A stretch of DNA of 64,000 nt from Rhynchopus sp. YZ270_cl-10 (GCA_964035575.1 OZ037839.1:1439220-1503219), one strand, 5' to 3'; counted from the stretch's first letter, positions 19,443-30,373 are shown. Numbers and translations are program-made. The notes: generated from the letters alone by a model not told the origin.

Positions 19443-22400
19443 ATGCTGCGCGCATGCTTGGCAGCGCTGCTGTGTGTAAGCACGGAGGCACACATCATGA
19501 CGGTGTGCTCTTCACAGTCAGAGGCGCAGCCTGGCTTCGTCACCCTCTGGTTTGCAACGTATCACTCGTACACTGAGACGGACAGGACATCTGTGCTCAA
19601 GGTTGTGGACCCAGAGAGCGGTGCGCACCTCAGCACAACCGACTTCCAGTCCTGCAGGGCGACGAACAACAACAGAAACGTGGACGACATTGCGGACGTC
19701 TTGCAAAGCTCCTGCAGTCACATCTCCCTGTATCTGGACGGCGCATATCGCCAGGCCTTCCCTAACAGCAGCAGCGTGGCGTGCTACCAATCAGGCACAA
19801 CTGCCCGTCTCGGTGAGATTAGGGTTGGCGACGATTCTCTTGAAGTGTGCTACACCGCAAGCAATTTCAACTCGTGGCATGCTGCAATCGTGAAGGCAGA
19901 CAACGTTGGTGAGCACGAGGTGTGGATTGACGGCAGTCCCAACACCAGCGCATCACCACTCAGTGCGACGGGGAAATCACACGAATCACACATGCCTTGT
20001 GCGATGTCGAGCTCTGTGCACTGGATCCTGCCTTTTGTAGACCAGAGCACAAGTTGCTCGTCGCCTCCTGCACACCTGCTTGACCACGTCGTGGATCACA
20101 ACTGTAGTAATTCTTACGCCGGACAAATCTGTTCTGTGGAGTGCGAGCCTGGGTACGCAACACAGGGAGTTCTGCAGTGTGAGCGCGCAAACAGTAGTAG
20201 CGAGACAGGCGAGGGCGAGTGGTCGTCGTCGTCGTTTGCTTGTGTGCCGTACGCTTCTGACGCACCAACCACACGTGCACCTGGCGTGAACTACGTCTGT
20301 GACGAGCACAACGACCTGGGGGATACTGAGACTGGGAACGTGAGCTTTCAGAACTACGAGAGGTACCACACGGAGTGCTGGCACATTGAGTGTGACAAGG
20401 ATGTTGTCATCTCGTTCTCCACCATGCAGCTGTATTCCTATTCCTACCTGTACCTGTACACAGGGAAGGATTCTGGAAATGGAACCGACTTCACCTTGGA
20501 GAAGAGATTCAGTTCACGGGACAGTCCCATAGATATTGTACTGAACGGTTCTGCGTATGTGCAGTTCAGAGGTGCGTACCTCAGTGGGTGGTCGAAGCTT
20601 GAGTTCAACTACGTGTGTGTAGCCGCGACCACTCCAGCACCACCCACAGATGCACCAACCACACGTGCACCTGGTGTGAACTACGTCTGTGAGGAGCACA
20701 ACGACCTGGGGAACAATGAGACTGGGCACGTGAGCTTTGTGAACTACGACAGCTACCACACGGAGTGCTGGCACATTGAGTGTGACAAGGATGTTGTCAT
20801 CTCGTTCTCCACCATGCAGATGTACTACTCTACCTCCCTGGACCTGTACACAGGGAATGTTACCGTAAATGGAACAGAATTCACCCTGGAAAAGGGCTTC
20901 GAGCACAACGACAGTCCCATGGATGTTGTGCTGGGTGGTTCTGCGTATGTGCAGTTCAATAGCAATTCCAGCTCCGGATTGTCAAGAATTGAATTCGACT
21001 ATGTCTGTGTCGATGCGACCAGTCCAGCACCATCCACAGATGTGCCGGTCACACGCGCACCTGGTGTGAACTACCCCTGCGAAGAGCACAACGACCTGGG
21101 GAACAATGAGACTGGGAACGTGAGCTTTCAGAACTACGACAGGTACCACACGGAGTGCTGGCACATTGAGTGTGACAAGGATGTTGTCATCTCGTTCTCC
21201 ACCATGCAGATGTACTACTCTACCTACCTGTACCTGTACACAGGGAATGTTACTGGAAATGGAACAGACTTCACCATGGAAAAGAGCTTCAACAGTTACG
21301 CCAGTCCCATGGATGTTGTGCTGAACGGTTCTGCGTTTGTGCAGTTCAGAAGCACTTGGTACGGCGGGTGGTCTAAACTTGAGTTCGACTACGTCTGCGT
21401 GGATGCGAATAGTCCAGCACCACCCACAGATGTGCCGGTCACACGTGCACCTGGTGTGAACTACCCCTGTGAGGAGCACAACGACCTGGGGGACGCTGCT
21501 GCTGGGAACGTGAGCTTTCAGAACTACGACAGCTACCACACGGAGTGCTGGCACATTGAGTGTGACAAGGATGTTGTCATCTCGTTCTCCACCATGCAGA
21601 TGTACTCTGGAACCAACCTGTACCTGTACACTGGGAAGGATTCTGGAAATGACACACACTTCACCTTTGAAAAGAGATTCGCCCCACACCTCAGTGCAGT
21701 GGATGTTGTCCTGAGCGGTTCTGCGTTTGTGCAGTTCAGAAGCACTTACTACAACGGTTGGTCGAAACTTGATTTCAACTACGTGTGTGTGGATGCGATC
21801 ACTGACGCACCGCCCACAGCTGCGCCACGCACACCTGCACCTGGTGTGAACTACCCCTGTGAGGAGCACAACGACCTTGGGGACGCTGCTGTCGGGAAGG
21901 TGACGTTTCAGAACGATGAAAACTACCACACGGAGTGCTGGCACATTGAGTGTGACAAGGATGTTGTCATCTCGTTCTCAAACCTGCAGCTTTTTGCCTC
22001 GTGCTTCCTTGACCTGTACACAGGGGAGGAGTCGGGAAATGGAACAGACTTCACCTTGAAGAAGAGCTTCGATAGGTACGACAGTCCAGTGGATGTTGTG
22101 TTGGGTGGTTCTGCGTATGTGCAGTTCAGAAGCAATTACTACAGCGGGTGGTCAAGACTTGAGTTCGACTACGTGTGTGTGGATAGGACTACTGAGGCAC
22201 CATCCACACGTGCACCTGGCGTGAGCTACATCTGTGAGGAGCACAACGACCTGGGGGATACTGAGACTGGGAACGTGAGCTTTCAGAACTACGACAGCTA
22301 CCACACGGAGTGCTGGCACATTGAGTGTGACAAGGATGTTGTCATCTCGTTCTCCACCATGCAGATGTACTCTGGAACCTACCTGTACCTGTACACAGGG

Positions 22401-25400
22401 AAGGATTCTGGAAACGACAAACACTTCACCTTTGAAAAGAGATTTGCCTCATGGGACAGTGCCATGGATGTTGTGTTGAGTGGTTCTGCGTTTGTGCAGT
22501 TCAAAAGCAATTATCCCTCCGGATGGTCAAGACTTGATTTCAATTACGTGTGTGTGGATGCGACCACTCAAGCACCACCCACAGATGTGCCGCCCACACG
22601 TGCACCTGGTGTGAACTACCCCTGCGAAGAGCACAACGACCTGGGGGACTCTGAGACTGGGAACGTGAGCTTTCAGAACTACTACTACCGTACGGAGTGC
22701 TGGCACATTGAGTGTGACAAGGATGTTGTCATCTCGTTCTCCACCATGCAGCTATCCTACACTGCCACCCTGGACCTGTACACAGGGGAGGAATCGGGAA
22801 AGGAAACACACTTCACCTTGGAGAAGAGCTTCAGTTCATACGACTACAGGCCCGTGGATGTTGTGCTGCACGGTTCTGCGTTTGTGCAGTTTAGAAGTGT
22901 TAGCTACTGGGGGTGGTCAAGACTTGATTTCAACTACGTCTGCGTCGATGCGACCACTCCAGCACCACCCACAGATGCACCAACCACACGTGCACCTGGT
23001 GTGACCTACGTCTGTGAGGAGCACAACGACCTGGGGGACAATGAGACTGGGCACGTGAGCTTTGTGAAGTACGGAAGCTACCACACGGAGTGCTGGCACA
23101 TTGAGTGTGACAAGGATGTTGTCATCTCGTTCTCAAACCTGCAGCTGTACTACTATTCCTACCTGTACCTGTACACTGGGAATGAGTCCGAGAACGGCAC
23201 AGACTTCGACTTGCGGCGTGTGTACCAGTACGGTCAGGGCACCCCACATTACGATATTGTGTTGAGCGGTCCTGCGTTTGTGCAATTCAGAAGCACTTCC
23301 TACAGCGGATTGTCAAGACTTTCCTTCGACTACGTGTGTGTGGACGCGACCACTGAGTCACCATCCACATCCACAGATGTGCCGAACACACGTGCACCTG
23401 GCGTGAGCTACATCTGTGAGGAGCACAACGACCTGGGGGATACTGAGACTGGGATCGTGAGCTTTCAGAACTACGACAGCTACCACACGGAGTGCTGGCA
23501 CATTGAGTGTGACAAGGATGTTGTCATCTCGTTCTCCACCATGCAGATGTACTCTGGAACCTACCTGTACCTGTACACAGGGAAGGATTCTGGAAACGAC
23601 AAACACTTCACCTTTGAAAAGAGATTTGCCTCATGGGACAGTGCCATGGATGTTGTGTTGAGTGGTTCTGCGTTTGTGCAGTTCAAAAGCAATTATCCCT
23701 CCGGATGGTCAAGACTTGATTTCAATTACGTGTGTGTGGATGCGACCACTCAAGCACCACCCACAGATGTGCCGCCCACACGTGCACCTGGTGTGAACTA
23801 CCCCTGCGAAGAGCACAACGACCTGGGGGACTCTGAGACTGGGAACGTGAGCTTTCAGAACTACTACTACCGTACGGAGTGCTGGCACATTGAGTGTGAC
23901 AAGGATGTTGTCATCTCGTTCTCCACCATGCAGCTATCCTACACTGCCACCCTGGACCTGTACACAGGGGAGGAATCGGGAAAGGAAACACACTTCACCT
24001 TGGAGAAGAGCTTCAGTTCATACGACTACAGGCCCGTGGATGTTGTGCTGCACGGTTCTGCGTTTGTGCAGTTTAGAAGTGTTAGCTACTGGGGGTGGTC
24101 AAGACTTGATTTCAACTACGTGTGTGTGGACGCGACCACTCCAGCACCACCCACAGATGTGCCGGACACACGTGCACCTGGTGTGACCTACGTCTGCGAG
24201 GAGCACAACGACCTGGGGGACAATGAGACTGGGCACGTGAGCTTTGTGAAGTACGGAAGCTACCACACGGAGTGCTGGCACATTGAGTGTGACAAGGATG
24301 TTGTCATCTCGTTCTCAAACCTGCAGCTGTACTACTATTCCTACCTGTACCTGTACACTGGGAATGAGTCCGGCAACGGCACAGACTTCGACTTGCGGCG
24401 TGTGTACCAGTACGGTCAGGGCACCCCAGATTACGATATTGTGTTGAGCGGTCCTGCGTTTGTGCAATTCAGAAGCACTTCCTACAGCGGATTGTCAAGA
24501 CTTTCCTTCGACTACGTGTGTGTGGACGCGACCACTGAGGCACCACCCACAGATGCGCCGACTACACGTGCACCTGGTGTGCAGCACGTCTGTGAGGACC
24601 ACAACGACCTGGGGGACAATGAGACTGGGAACGTGAGCTTTCAGAACTACGACAACTACCACACGGAGTGCTGGCACATTGAGTGTGACAAGGATGTTGT
24701 CATCTCGTTCTCCACCATGCAGCTGTACTACTATTCCTACCTGTACCTGTACACTGGGAATGAGTCCGGCAACGGCACAGACTTCGACTTGCGGCGTGTG
24801 TACCGGTACACTGACGGCACCCCAGATTACGATATTGTACTGCACGGTTCTGCGTTTGTGCAGTTCAGAAGCACTTACTACAACGGGTGGTCAAGACTTT
24901 CCTTCAACTACGTGTGTGTGGACGCGACCACTGAGGCACCACCCACAGATGTGCCGACTACACGTGCACCTGGTGTGCAGCACGTCTGTGAGGACCACAA
25001 CGACCGGACAGGCACTGGGTACGAGAACCTCGAGAACACTAGAAGCTATTACACGCATTGCTGGCACATTGAGTGTGATTACGACGTTGTGCTCAAGTTC
25101 TCTGACCTTGAGCTGTACTACTATTCCTACGTGTCTATCTACAGCTCAGAGTACGGGAGTGGGAACGACACAGACTTCAACTTGGAGCATGAGTGGTCCT
25201 CGCGTACCTCCGGCGTAGAAGGCGTGGAGATTGTGGTGCGTGGTTCTGCGTTTGTGCAGTTCAGAAGCACTTACTACAACGGGAGGTCGTACCTTGCCTT
25301 CCAGTACGAATGCAGAGCGCCGACACCTCCTCCACAGCCGCATTGTGGGGTGGCTGATACAGTGCCACAACGTTGCGGGCGCGGGACGTCGCGTGCGTGT

Positions 25401-26315
25401 GCATTTGAGGTGAGACACCCTGCAGGACTGCTGTCGGTGGCGTTCTCGTGGGACGGACGTCGTGTGGCGACAGGGTCAGCAGACCGTTTTGTGCGTGTGT
25501 TTGACGCACGCACGGGTGTGCGGGTGGGACAGCTGGGCTGTGCAGACGGCTTCAGGGTGCACGACATTGCGTTCTCGCCAGACAACAACCTGGTGGCGCT
25601 TGCTGGGGAGGGCGGGCGTGTGGTTGTGTGCGACGCTGCGACAGGTGTGCTGGAGGCAACCCTGGTGGACATGTCTGCATCGGGGAGCACACCTGTGCAC
25701 CGTGTGGAGTTCACGAAGGACGGGCGCTACGTGGTGAGCGGGGGTGGACATGATGCACGCACACGTGTGTTCGACATGCACTCATCGGACAAGACGAAGG
25801 CGTCGTCTGTGATCAACCACCATGCACGCAACGTGGGGTTCTCTGTGGACGGTGCACACCTTGCGACAGTGCGCGGGTCTGAGGTGGACGAGGTGACGAC
25901 TGTGTGGAGGCTGGATGGGGTGGCGTCTGCTGTTGAGCTTCCCTCTGTGAGTGCACGTGTGACGGCACTGTCCTTCTCGTCCTTTGGTGGGAACGCGCTC
26001 CTGCGTGGGATGAGCGACGGGACGATCCTTGTGTCGCAGCTGCCCGGAAGCTCGATTGGTGACGGCAGTGCTGTGGACGGTGTGTCTCTGAGCATGCTGT
26101 CGGGAGCTGTGCACGACAGCAAGTTCTCACGCGACGGGAAGATGATTGCTGCTGTGGGCGAGGGTGACGTGACGGTGTGGTCGCACGACGGGTCTGTGCT
26201 GCACGAGCTGCTGGGACACTCGCAGGCTGTACTGCCACGCCTGGACTTCTCCCCCGATGGCACACGCCTGGCAACTGTGAGCCGTGACGGCACCCTTGTG
26301 GTGTGGAAGCTGTGA
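19443..26315 (+). CDS. Secreted sushi / 13x CUB-like / WD40-propeller protein, long paralog
   Basis: A 2290-aa intronless frame with the same plan as the gene at 5291: signal peptide (1-16), Cys-rich N-terminal domain (~17-204), sushi domain (~205-268), thirteen CUB-like domains at a ~131-residue period from residue ~286 to ~1958, and a seven-bladed WD40-like propeller (~1989-2290). CUB domains 6-8 and 9-11 are nearly identical (1182-bp tandem duplication). The last, divergent CUB domain and the propeller differ from the short paralog at only a handful of residues (for example SASGSTPVHR versus SASESTPVRR), whereas the N-terminal domain is more diverged. This fits recent duplication or gene conversion of the 3' part. 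It has no transmembrane anchor and many N-glycosylation sites. Probably an extracellular or surface-associated multivalent binding protein; ligand unknown. Confidence 0.94.
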   Translation: MLRACLAALLCVSTEAHIMTVCSSQSEAQPGFVTLWFATYHSYTETDRTSVLKVVDPESGAHLSTTDFQSCRATNNNRNVDDIADVLQSSCSHISLYLDGAYRQAFPNSSSVACYQSGTTARLGEIRVGDDSLEVCYTASNFNSWHAAIVKADNVGEHEVWIDGSPNTSASPLSATGKSHESHMPCAMSSSVHWILPFVDQSTSCSSPPAHLLDHVVDHNCSNSYAGQICSVECEPGYATQGVLQCERANSSSETGEGEWSSSSFACVPYASDAPTTRAPGVNYVCDEHNDLGDTETGNVSFQNYERYHTECWHIECDKDVVISFSTMQLYSYSYLYLYTGKDSGNGTDFTLEKRFSSRDSPIDIVLNGSAYVQFRGAYLSGWSKLEFNYVCVAATTPAPPTDAPTTRAPGVNYVCEEHNDLGNNETGHVSFVNYDSYHTECWHIECDKDVVISFSTMQMYYSTSLDLYTGNVTVNGTEFTLEKGFEHNDSPMDVVLGGSAYVQFNSNSSSGLSRIEFDYVCVDATSPAPSTDVPVTRAPGVNYPCEEHNDLGNNETGNVSFQNYDRYHTECWHIECDKDVVISFSTMQMYYSTYLYLYTGNVTGNGTDFTMEKSFNSYASPMDVVLNGSAFVQFRSTWYGGWSKLEFDYVCVDANSPAPPTDVPVTRAPGVNYPCEEHNDLGDAAAGNVSFQNYDSYHTECWHIECDKDVVISFSTMQMYSGTNLYLYTGKDSGNDTHFTFEKRFAPHLSAVDVVLSGSAFVQFRSTYYNGWSKLDFNYVCVDAITDAPPTAAPRTPAPGVNYPCEEHNDLGDAAVGKVTFQNDENYHTECWHIECDKDVVISFSNLQLFASCFLDLYTGEESGNGTDFTLKKSFDRYDSPVDVVLGGSAYVQFRSNYYSGWSRLEFDYVCVDRTTEAPSTRAPGVSYICEEHNDLGDTETGNVSFQNYDSYHTECWHIECDKDVVISFSTMQMYSGTYLYLYTGKDSGNDKHFTFEKRFASWDSAMDVVLSGSAFVQFKSNYPSGWSRLDFNYVCVDATTQAPPTDVPPTRAPGVNYPCEEHNDLGDSETGNVSFQNYYYRTECWHIECDKDVVISFSTMQLSYTATLDLYTGEESGKETHFTLEKSFSSYDYRPVDVVLHGSAFVQFRSVSYWGWSRLDFNYVCVDATTPAPPTDAPTTRAPGVTYVCEEHNDLGDNETGHVSFVKYGSYHTECWHIECDKDVVISFSNLQLYYYSYLYLYTGNESENGTDFDLRRVYQYGQGTPHYDIVLSGPAFVQFRSTSYSGLSRLSFDYVCVDATTESPSTSTDVPNTRAPGVSYICEEHNDLGDTETGIVSFQNYDSYHTECWHIECDKDVVISFSTMQMYSGTYLYLYTGKDSGNDKHFTFEKRFASWDSAMDVVLSGSAFVQFKSNYPSGWSRLDFNYVCVDATTQAPPTDVPPTRAPGVNYPCEEHNDLGDSETGNVSFQNYYYRTECWHIECDKDVVISFSTMQLSYTATLDLYTGEESGKETHFTLEKSFSSYDYRPVDVVLHGSAFVQFRSVSYWGWSRLDFNYVCVDATTPAPPTDVPDTRAPGVTYVCEEHNDLGDNETGHVSFVKYGSYHTECWHIECDKDVVISFSNLQLYYYSYLYLYTGNESGNGTDFDLRRVYQYGQGTPDYDIVLSGPAFVQFRSTSYSGLSRLSFDYVCVDATTEAPPTDAPTTRAPGVQHVCEDHNDLGDNETGNVSFQNYDNYHTECWHIECDKDVVISFSTMQLYYYSYLYLYTGNESGNGTDFDLRRVYRYTDGTPDYDIVLHGSAFVQFRSTYYNGWSRLSFNYVCVDATTEAPPTDVPTTRAPGVQHVCEDHNDRTGTGYENLENTRSYYTHCWHIECDYDVVLKFSDLELYYYSYVSIYSSEYGSGNDTDFNLEHEWSSRTSGVEGVEIVVRGSAFVQFRSTYYNGRSYLAFQYECRAPTPPPQPHCGVADTVPQRCGRGTSRACAFEVRHPAGLLSVAFSWDGRRVATGSADRFVRVFDARTGVRVGQLGCADGFRVHDIAFSPDNNLVALAGEGGRVVVCDAATGVLEATLVDMSASGSTPVHRVEFTKDGRYVVSGGGHDARTRVFDMHSSDKTKASSVINHHARNVGFSVDGAHLATVRGSEVDEVTTVWRLDGVASAVELPSVSARVTALSFSSFGGNALLRGMSDGTILVSQLPGSSIGDGSAVDGVSLSMLSGAVHDSKFSRDGKMIAAVGEGDVTVWSHDGSVLHELLGHSQAVLPRLDFSPDGTRLATVSRDGTLVVWKL
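22221..24584 (+). repeat. 1182-bp higher-order tandem duplication of three CUB units
   Basis: The block starting GTGAGCTACATCTGTGAGGA at 22221 recurs at 23403, an offset of 1182 bp (394 codons, three CUB-like units), with very few differences. It shows array growth in multiples of three domains by unequal exchange, recent enough that synonymous drift is minimal. Confidence 0.9.
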
Positions 26316-26580
26316 GCATGCATGCTGCGTGATAGGTGCTTCGTTTCCTCTTGGGGCTGATTACGTTTCTGACATACGTTTTTTTTTTTTTTTTTTGTGT
26401 CTTGTTCATTGAAAATACTGCTAATATGTTGAGGCAAAAAAATACGTTATTATGTTTGTTTTGGAGGAAACTTTTGCGTTTTTCTTATGTGTCTATCAAA
26501 TTCACTTTTAAATGTTTTTCTTCTTCGTGACTGAGCACGGGAGGCTTAGACTCATATCAGCGTATTCGTAAATCTCTGAC

Positions 26581-27121
26581 CAGGGATTACGCTCCACGTG
26601 TGGAACGTATGGAAATCCATACGTGAATTGTTTTTGATAAGGTGGAATCCATACGTGTCCATACGTGTCCATACGTAGGTAATTTGGGTTTTTGGATTGG
26701 GGCTGGGGTGGGGTAGGTGAGGTGGGGCTCCGCCCCCACCTCTCACCTACCCCCTACAGAATTCTATTTGTAGGAGACAATTTTCTATTTTACCGGAAAA
26801 GGAGCATGCAGCATGGCGAAAGAAAAAAGTAGCGTACTGTGCGCCTGCGGCGCTAGATTGCAATACACCCTTCCCATGACATAATAGGCAATTTTAAGCG
26901 CAATTTTTAGAAATGTTGCGTACCGTGGCTTCGCCAGGAACATTTGGGTGCCATGACTGATGATTTCTCCAGTTCTTTGAACTTTCACAGCCCTTCTCAA
27001 CCAACTTTGTCAGGGAGAGCGCGCGCGAAGCGCGCGGTTTTTAATTGTTTTTGCTTAGAATTGTACGTGTTGAAAATCCATACGTACTTTTTTTATTTTT
27101 GGGGGAGCTGCGTAATCCCTG
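26581..27121. mobile_element. hAT-type MITE, TSD TCTCTGAC
   Basis: A 541-bp element with TIRs CAGGGATTACGC / GCGTAATCCCTG and a perfect 8-bp target duplication (26573-26580 and 27122-27129). Sub-terminal repeats TCCATACGTG occur several times near both ends, typical of hAT transposase-binding arrays. The interior carries the shared GTAGCGTACTGTGCGCCTGC module (26828) with GTACCGTGGCTTCGCCAGG (26920), plus a GC hairpin GCGCGCGAAGCGCGC (27023). It is inserted right after a family-D stem-loop. Confidence 0.95.
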
Positions 27122-27464
27122 TCTCTGACCGAAGATTTTTTTTAAGACAAAACTATGACTTAGGGAGTTCCCTTGTTCACCGACTCATATGCTTTGTATT
27201 TATTTTCCCCCACACCTGGGAAAGGCTCTTGGGCTCCCCAGTGAAGACACATGCACCACCCATTTCACCTCATGTTCCGATTCCCTTTTTTATTTCGTGG
27301 TTGGTTTCTGTTACCTGATGCCAGATCTCTCCCCTCCCTGCCACTTTCCCTTATTCCTTGCTCGGCCACACACAAAAATGCTGTGTGGGTAAATATGTTT
27401 GGGAATGAATCCACTCTTTTTTTTTTATTGGTAATCAGGCAATACTAGCTGAGCTTTCCCGTGA

Positions 27465-27640
27465 GATGCAGGGACCCCCCTAGGCATACCCCCCGAAGAG
27501 AATTTCGAAGAGAATTTAATTTTTTTGTATTCGCCCTATATTCGGATCCGAATATAGGGCGAATATGGAAGAAAACAGGCGAATACGAAATTCGCCTTCG
27601 AGGTATGCGGCCTGGGATCCCGGGGTCCCGGCATAGTTTC
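27465..27640. repeat. Foldback element with 36-bp perfect palindrome
   Basis: Bases 27529-27564 form a perfect palindrome centred on GGATCC with arms ATTCGCCCTATATTCG. Nested pairs surround it (GAGAATTTCG with CGAAATTC; GGCATACC with GGTATGC; GGGACCCC with GGGGTCCC). No 8-bp target duplication was found. Confidence 0.8.
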
Positions 27641-27927
27641 CCAATACAGTGCTTTCTATTCTGTCGTTAATTGTTTTGCATTGGTTTCTTTGTTTTGACC
27701 TATGTATCTAATCCAATGTGATGCGATATACAGTCTTACAAAAAGACGCGCAACTGACTGCGACAAACTCCGTCTCAACTATTGTAGCCAAGGTTTCAAG
27801 AAGAACTGACAGCATTTAAGCTTACAGTCTCTGGCCTTTTACTCATCACTCTAAAAGCCCCCCCCCACCCTCCCTGGCCCACCTGTTCAACTAGGCAGGA
27901 TGCCTTCCAACACCCCCCTCTGTTTCT

Positions 27928-28070
27928 CTCCAACCCCACGTCTACAAAACTATTAAGCAAACTTAAACAGAGCACAAAGCACCTTTCAAAACAAACAAAA
28001 AAATAGTGGAATTCATCTTCGGGTGTCTACACTAAAACAACCAAGTTTTCAAAAAAACATTTTCAAACCC
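27928..28070 (+). repeat. Host repeat K with a family-A element inserted
   Basis: CTCTCCAACCCCACGTCTAC through AGCACAAAGCACC matches 52546-52640 for ~75 bp. In the 52-kb copy CAAAAAA is followed directly by CATTTTCAAAC. Here the same two sides are separated by a complete family-A unit (28004-28050) plus its A run. This is a filled versus empty site pair. Confidence 0.85.
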
Positions 28071-28917
28071 CCCTGTTTTTTTTTTTGTTCGGAAATATAT
28101 CACAGTCATTTGAGTCTTTTTTTTTCAAGGCTTTTTTTAAAAGGAAATGGAGTGCTCGAAGGGCCCGCAAAGTGTACCGTAAAGACTTTGTAAAAAACTC
28201 GCTTTGGCATGCGTCTGTAAGGACAGCCTTGACTGATACTTTCTGTATTAGCACACGATTGCCTCCCTGAAGGCTACGTAGCTACCTGAGTACAAAAAAA
28301 AAACTTGCGCTCCGATCAGAGGAGAGAGGCAATTCCTTCTGCTCGGTACCCACTACAAAAAGGGTCCGCTGTGATGAAGACTAAAAGAAAACTTTTTACA
28401 ATGAGGCTGGAGGAGAGGATTTTTTCCCTCAAATTCGCACCTTTTTTCGCTCTGTTTTTTTTGCAGCAGGTTTTCCCAACTTTACTGCATATAGACCGCA
28501 CTTTACCTATCGGAAATAGTGTGAAAAAAAGCGTGAAAAAAAGTTGCGATACGAGCACGAAAAGCCCTTCTCAGGTGTGATTTCCCCCCCCCCAAATTAG
28601 GTGTAAATTGGGTACTTCTTGGTTCCTTCTAGGGTATACACTGTAGCCCTATATAATCACACCAAGCTACATTTTTTTGTTTTTGGCCGGTAAAAAAAGG
28701 CTGGGGTCTAACTAAAGAGGTCGCGTGATTCGAGGCTTAAACAATGAAATACCACTACTCTTATCGTCGCTTTACTTATCCAATGATGGGGAGACGGCAC
28801 CTGCCAATTTATTGGTCTGGCCCTCGGAACCTATCGAACCACCTCCGTTCTCTTGCGGTACGTCGCTCGACTGAGATGCGTTTTAGCACATTTTCAACTA
28901 CTCTTTTTTTTAAAAGA

Positions 28918-28949
28918 GGTGACTAAGCACGGGAGGCTTCAGTTCATCT
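28918..28949 (+). repeat. Family D stem-loop
   Basis: GGTGACTAAGCACGGGAGG then CTTCAGTTCATC. Same stem and loop plan with one loop change, followed by ATAAATTTTTC and a long T run. The module near 28994 follows 45 bases later, an order reversed at 36155-36297 and 51987-52126. Confidence 0.75.
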
Positions 28950-29284
28950 ATAAATTTTTCTTTTTTTTTTTTTTTTTGGTTGTCATTTTTTATTGATCCC
29001 TCCTCTGCTATCAATTTGATGGCATATTGTTGAAATCCTGATTATTGTTATTTCAAACAGGGCGGAAGCTCTGTTTTTCTGATTTCTGGATAGATCCGAT
29101 CGGGTCAGATCTGGTAAAATCGAGGTAAAAAAAGATAGGCGCACGAAAGTTGGAAACAAAAACAAAACAAAAAAAAAATTCCTAAACGCTCAATACCCTA
29201 CAACGTGGTAGTCCCTTGCTCCCCTGCTCCCCTCACTGCGGAAAAAATGAAACAAATGAACAAAAAATAGTGAACTTTTGGAAT

Positions 29285-29345
29285 GTGGAGAATGCACAAA
29301 ACTGTGGCAACACAACCCGAGGCAACTCCACTCCAACAATTTATC
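29285..29345 (+). repeat. Family B short repeat
   Basis: GTGGAGAATGCACAAAACTG, TGGCAACACAACC, CGAGGCAACTCCACT, CCAACAATTTATC and an A-rich tail. It is followed by the module with AAAACTCCGTCAGAGTT also seen near 18720. Confidence 0.75.
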
Positions 29346-29479
29346 AAAAAAGAAAAGAAAAAAGGTGGAAAGAAAACTCCGTCAGAGTTAAAAAAAACTT
29401 TCATTTTCTAGAGAAGAAAGATGGGAACATTTTTGTTGATCTCTATACCTATGCTTTCAATTTATTGAATGCATATGGG

Positions 29480-29713
29480 GCAGTCCATAAAACCCCCTGC
29501 CTACAACCCCACCTAAAAAGTAACTTATGTGTAAATGAAATAACTTCTGGTTCTTCGGAATTTTTGCTCGATTTTTGCTCCTTTGAACTCAGAGTAAAGT
29601 TTCTGAGTTCGCAGGAGGAAAAATCGAGCAAAAATTCCGAGCAGAAGTTCTTTCATTTATACATAATACAAAAGGTTACCTTTTTAGGTGGGGAGGGGGG
29701 GTTTATGGACTGC
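29480..29713. repeat. 234-bp foldback element
   Basis: GCAGTCCATAAAACCCCC at the left pairs with GGGGGGTTTATGGACTGC at the right. Inner arms (AAAAATTCCG with CGGAATTTTTGCTCG; AACTTCTGCTCG variants) extend to a short loop near 29595. The whole unit is nearly one hairpin. A second smaller foldback (CACATGATAG / CTATCATGTG) lies at about 29749-29783. Confidence 0.75.
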
Positions 29714-30185
29714 ACACCACGGTGGATGACAGGGTGATTTGGTAGGTTCACATGATAGGATCCTTCATGTGAGCTATCATGTGTTCCTTATCATCCAGCG
29801 TGCTCCATATGTTGAAATACCATATTTCTGGAAAGTTTTCCGGATATTCCGATGAAATAAAGAGGGAGAAAAAACAACTGAGTACAAGATATTTCCCCAA
29901 TAGGTGTAAGGTGATTGTCGATAGAAAAAAGAGTATCCCCTTCCCCACTCCTCCCTCATCCCCCACTTTTATTCGACTCTGTTTTGCGTTCACTGTGCTG
30001 AAAAAAAAGTACCAAACTTATGGTTGCAAACTATGTCACTAACTCACTAAGCTCTCACAAGATCTCACTGCCTGTTGCGTGTCTCACGGAGACGATCACA
30101 GATGGCCCAAGTATCTTCTGACAAAGTATAGCATGTATTTATCCGCGTAGAACCTTCCTTTTTGGGTGACGACATGTGCAACTGG

Positions 30186-30305
30186 AGCATCGTGTGGTTC
30201 TTATACCATGTACAGCTGAAAGCATCGAGTGGTTCTGTGGTTCTTATACCATGTACAACTGAATCGTGTGGTTCTCATACCATGTACAGCTGAAAGCATC
30301 ATATG
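30186..30305 (+). repeat. Short tandem repeat, ~30-45 bp unit
   Basis: Three copies of GTGGTTCTTATACCATGTAC followed by AGCTGAA or AACTGAA begin near 30192, 30237 and 30267, with CATCG spacers. Confidence 0.8.
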
Positions 30306-30373
30306 GTGCTCTATGATGAAGAGACCGCCCGTCTTCAAACCCAGCATGTCCAAACACGATACCGGTGTGTAAT

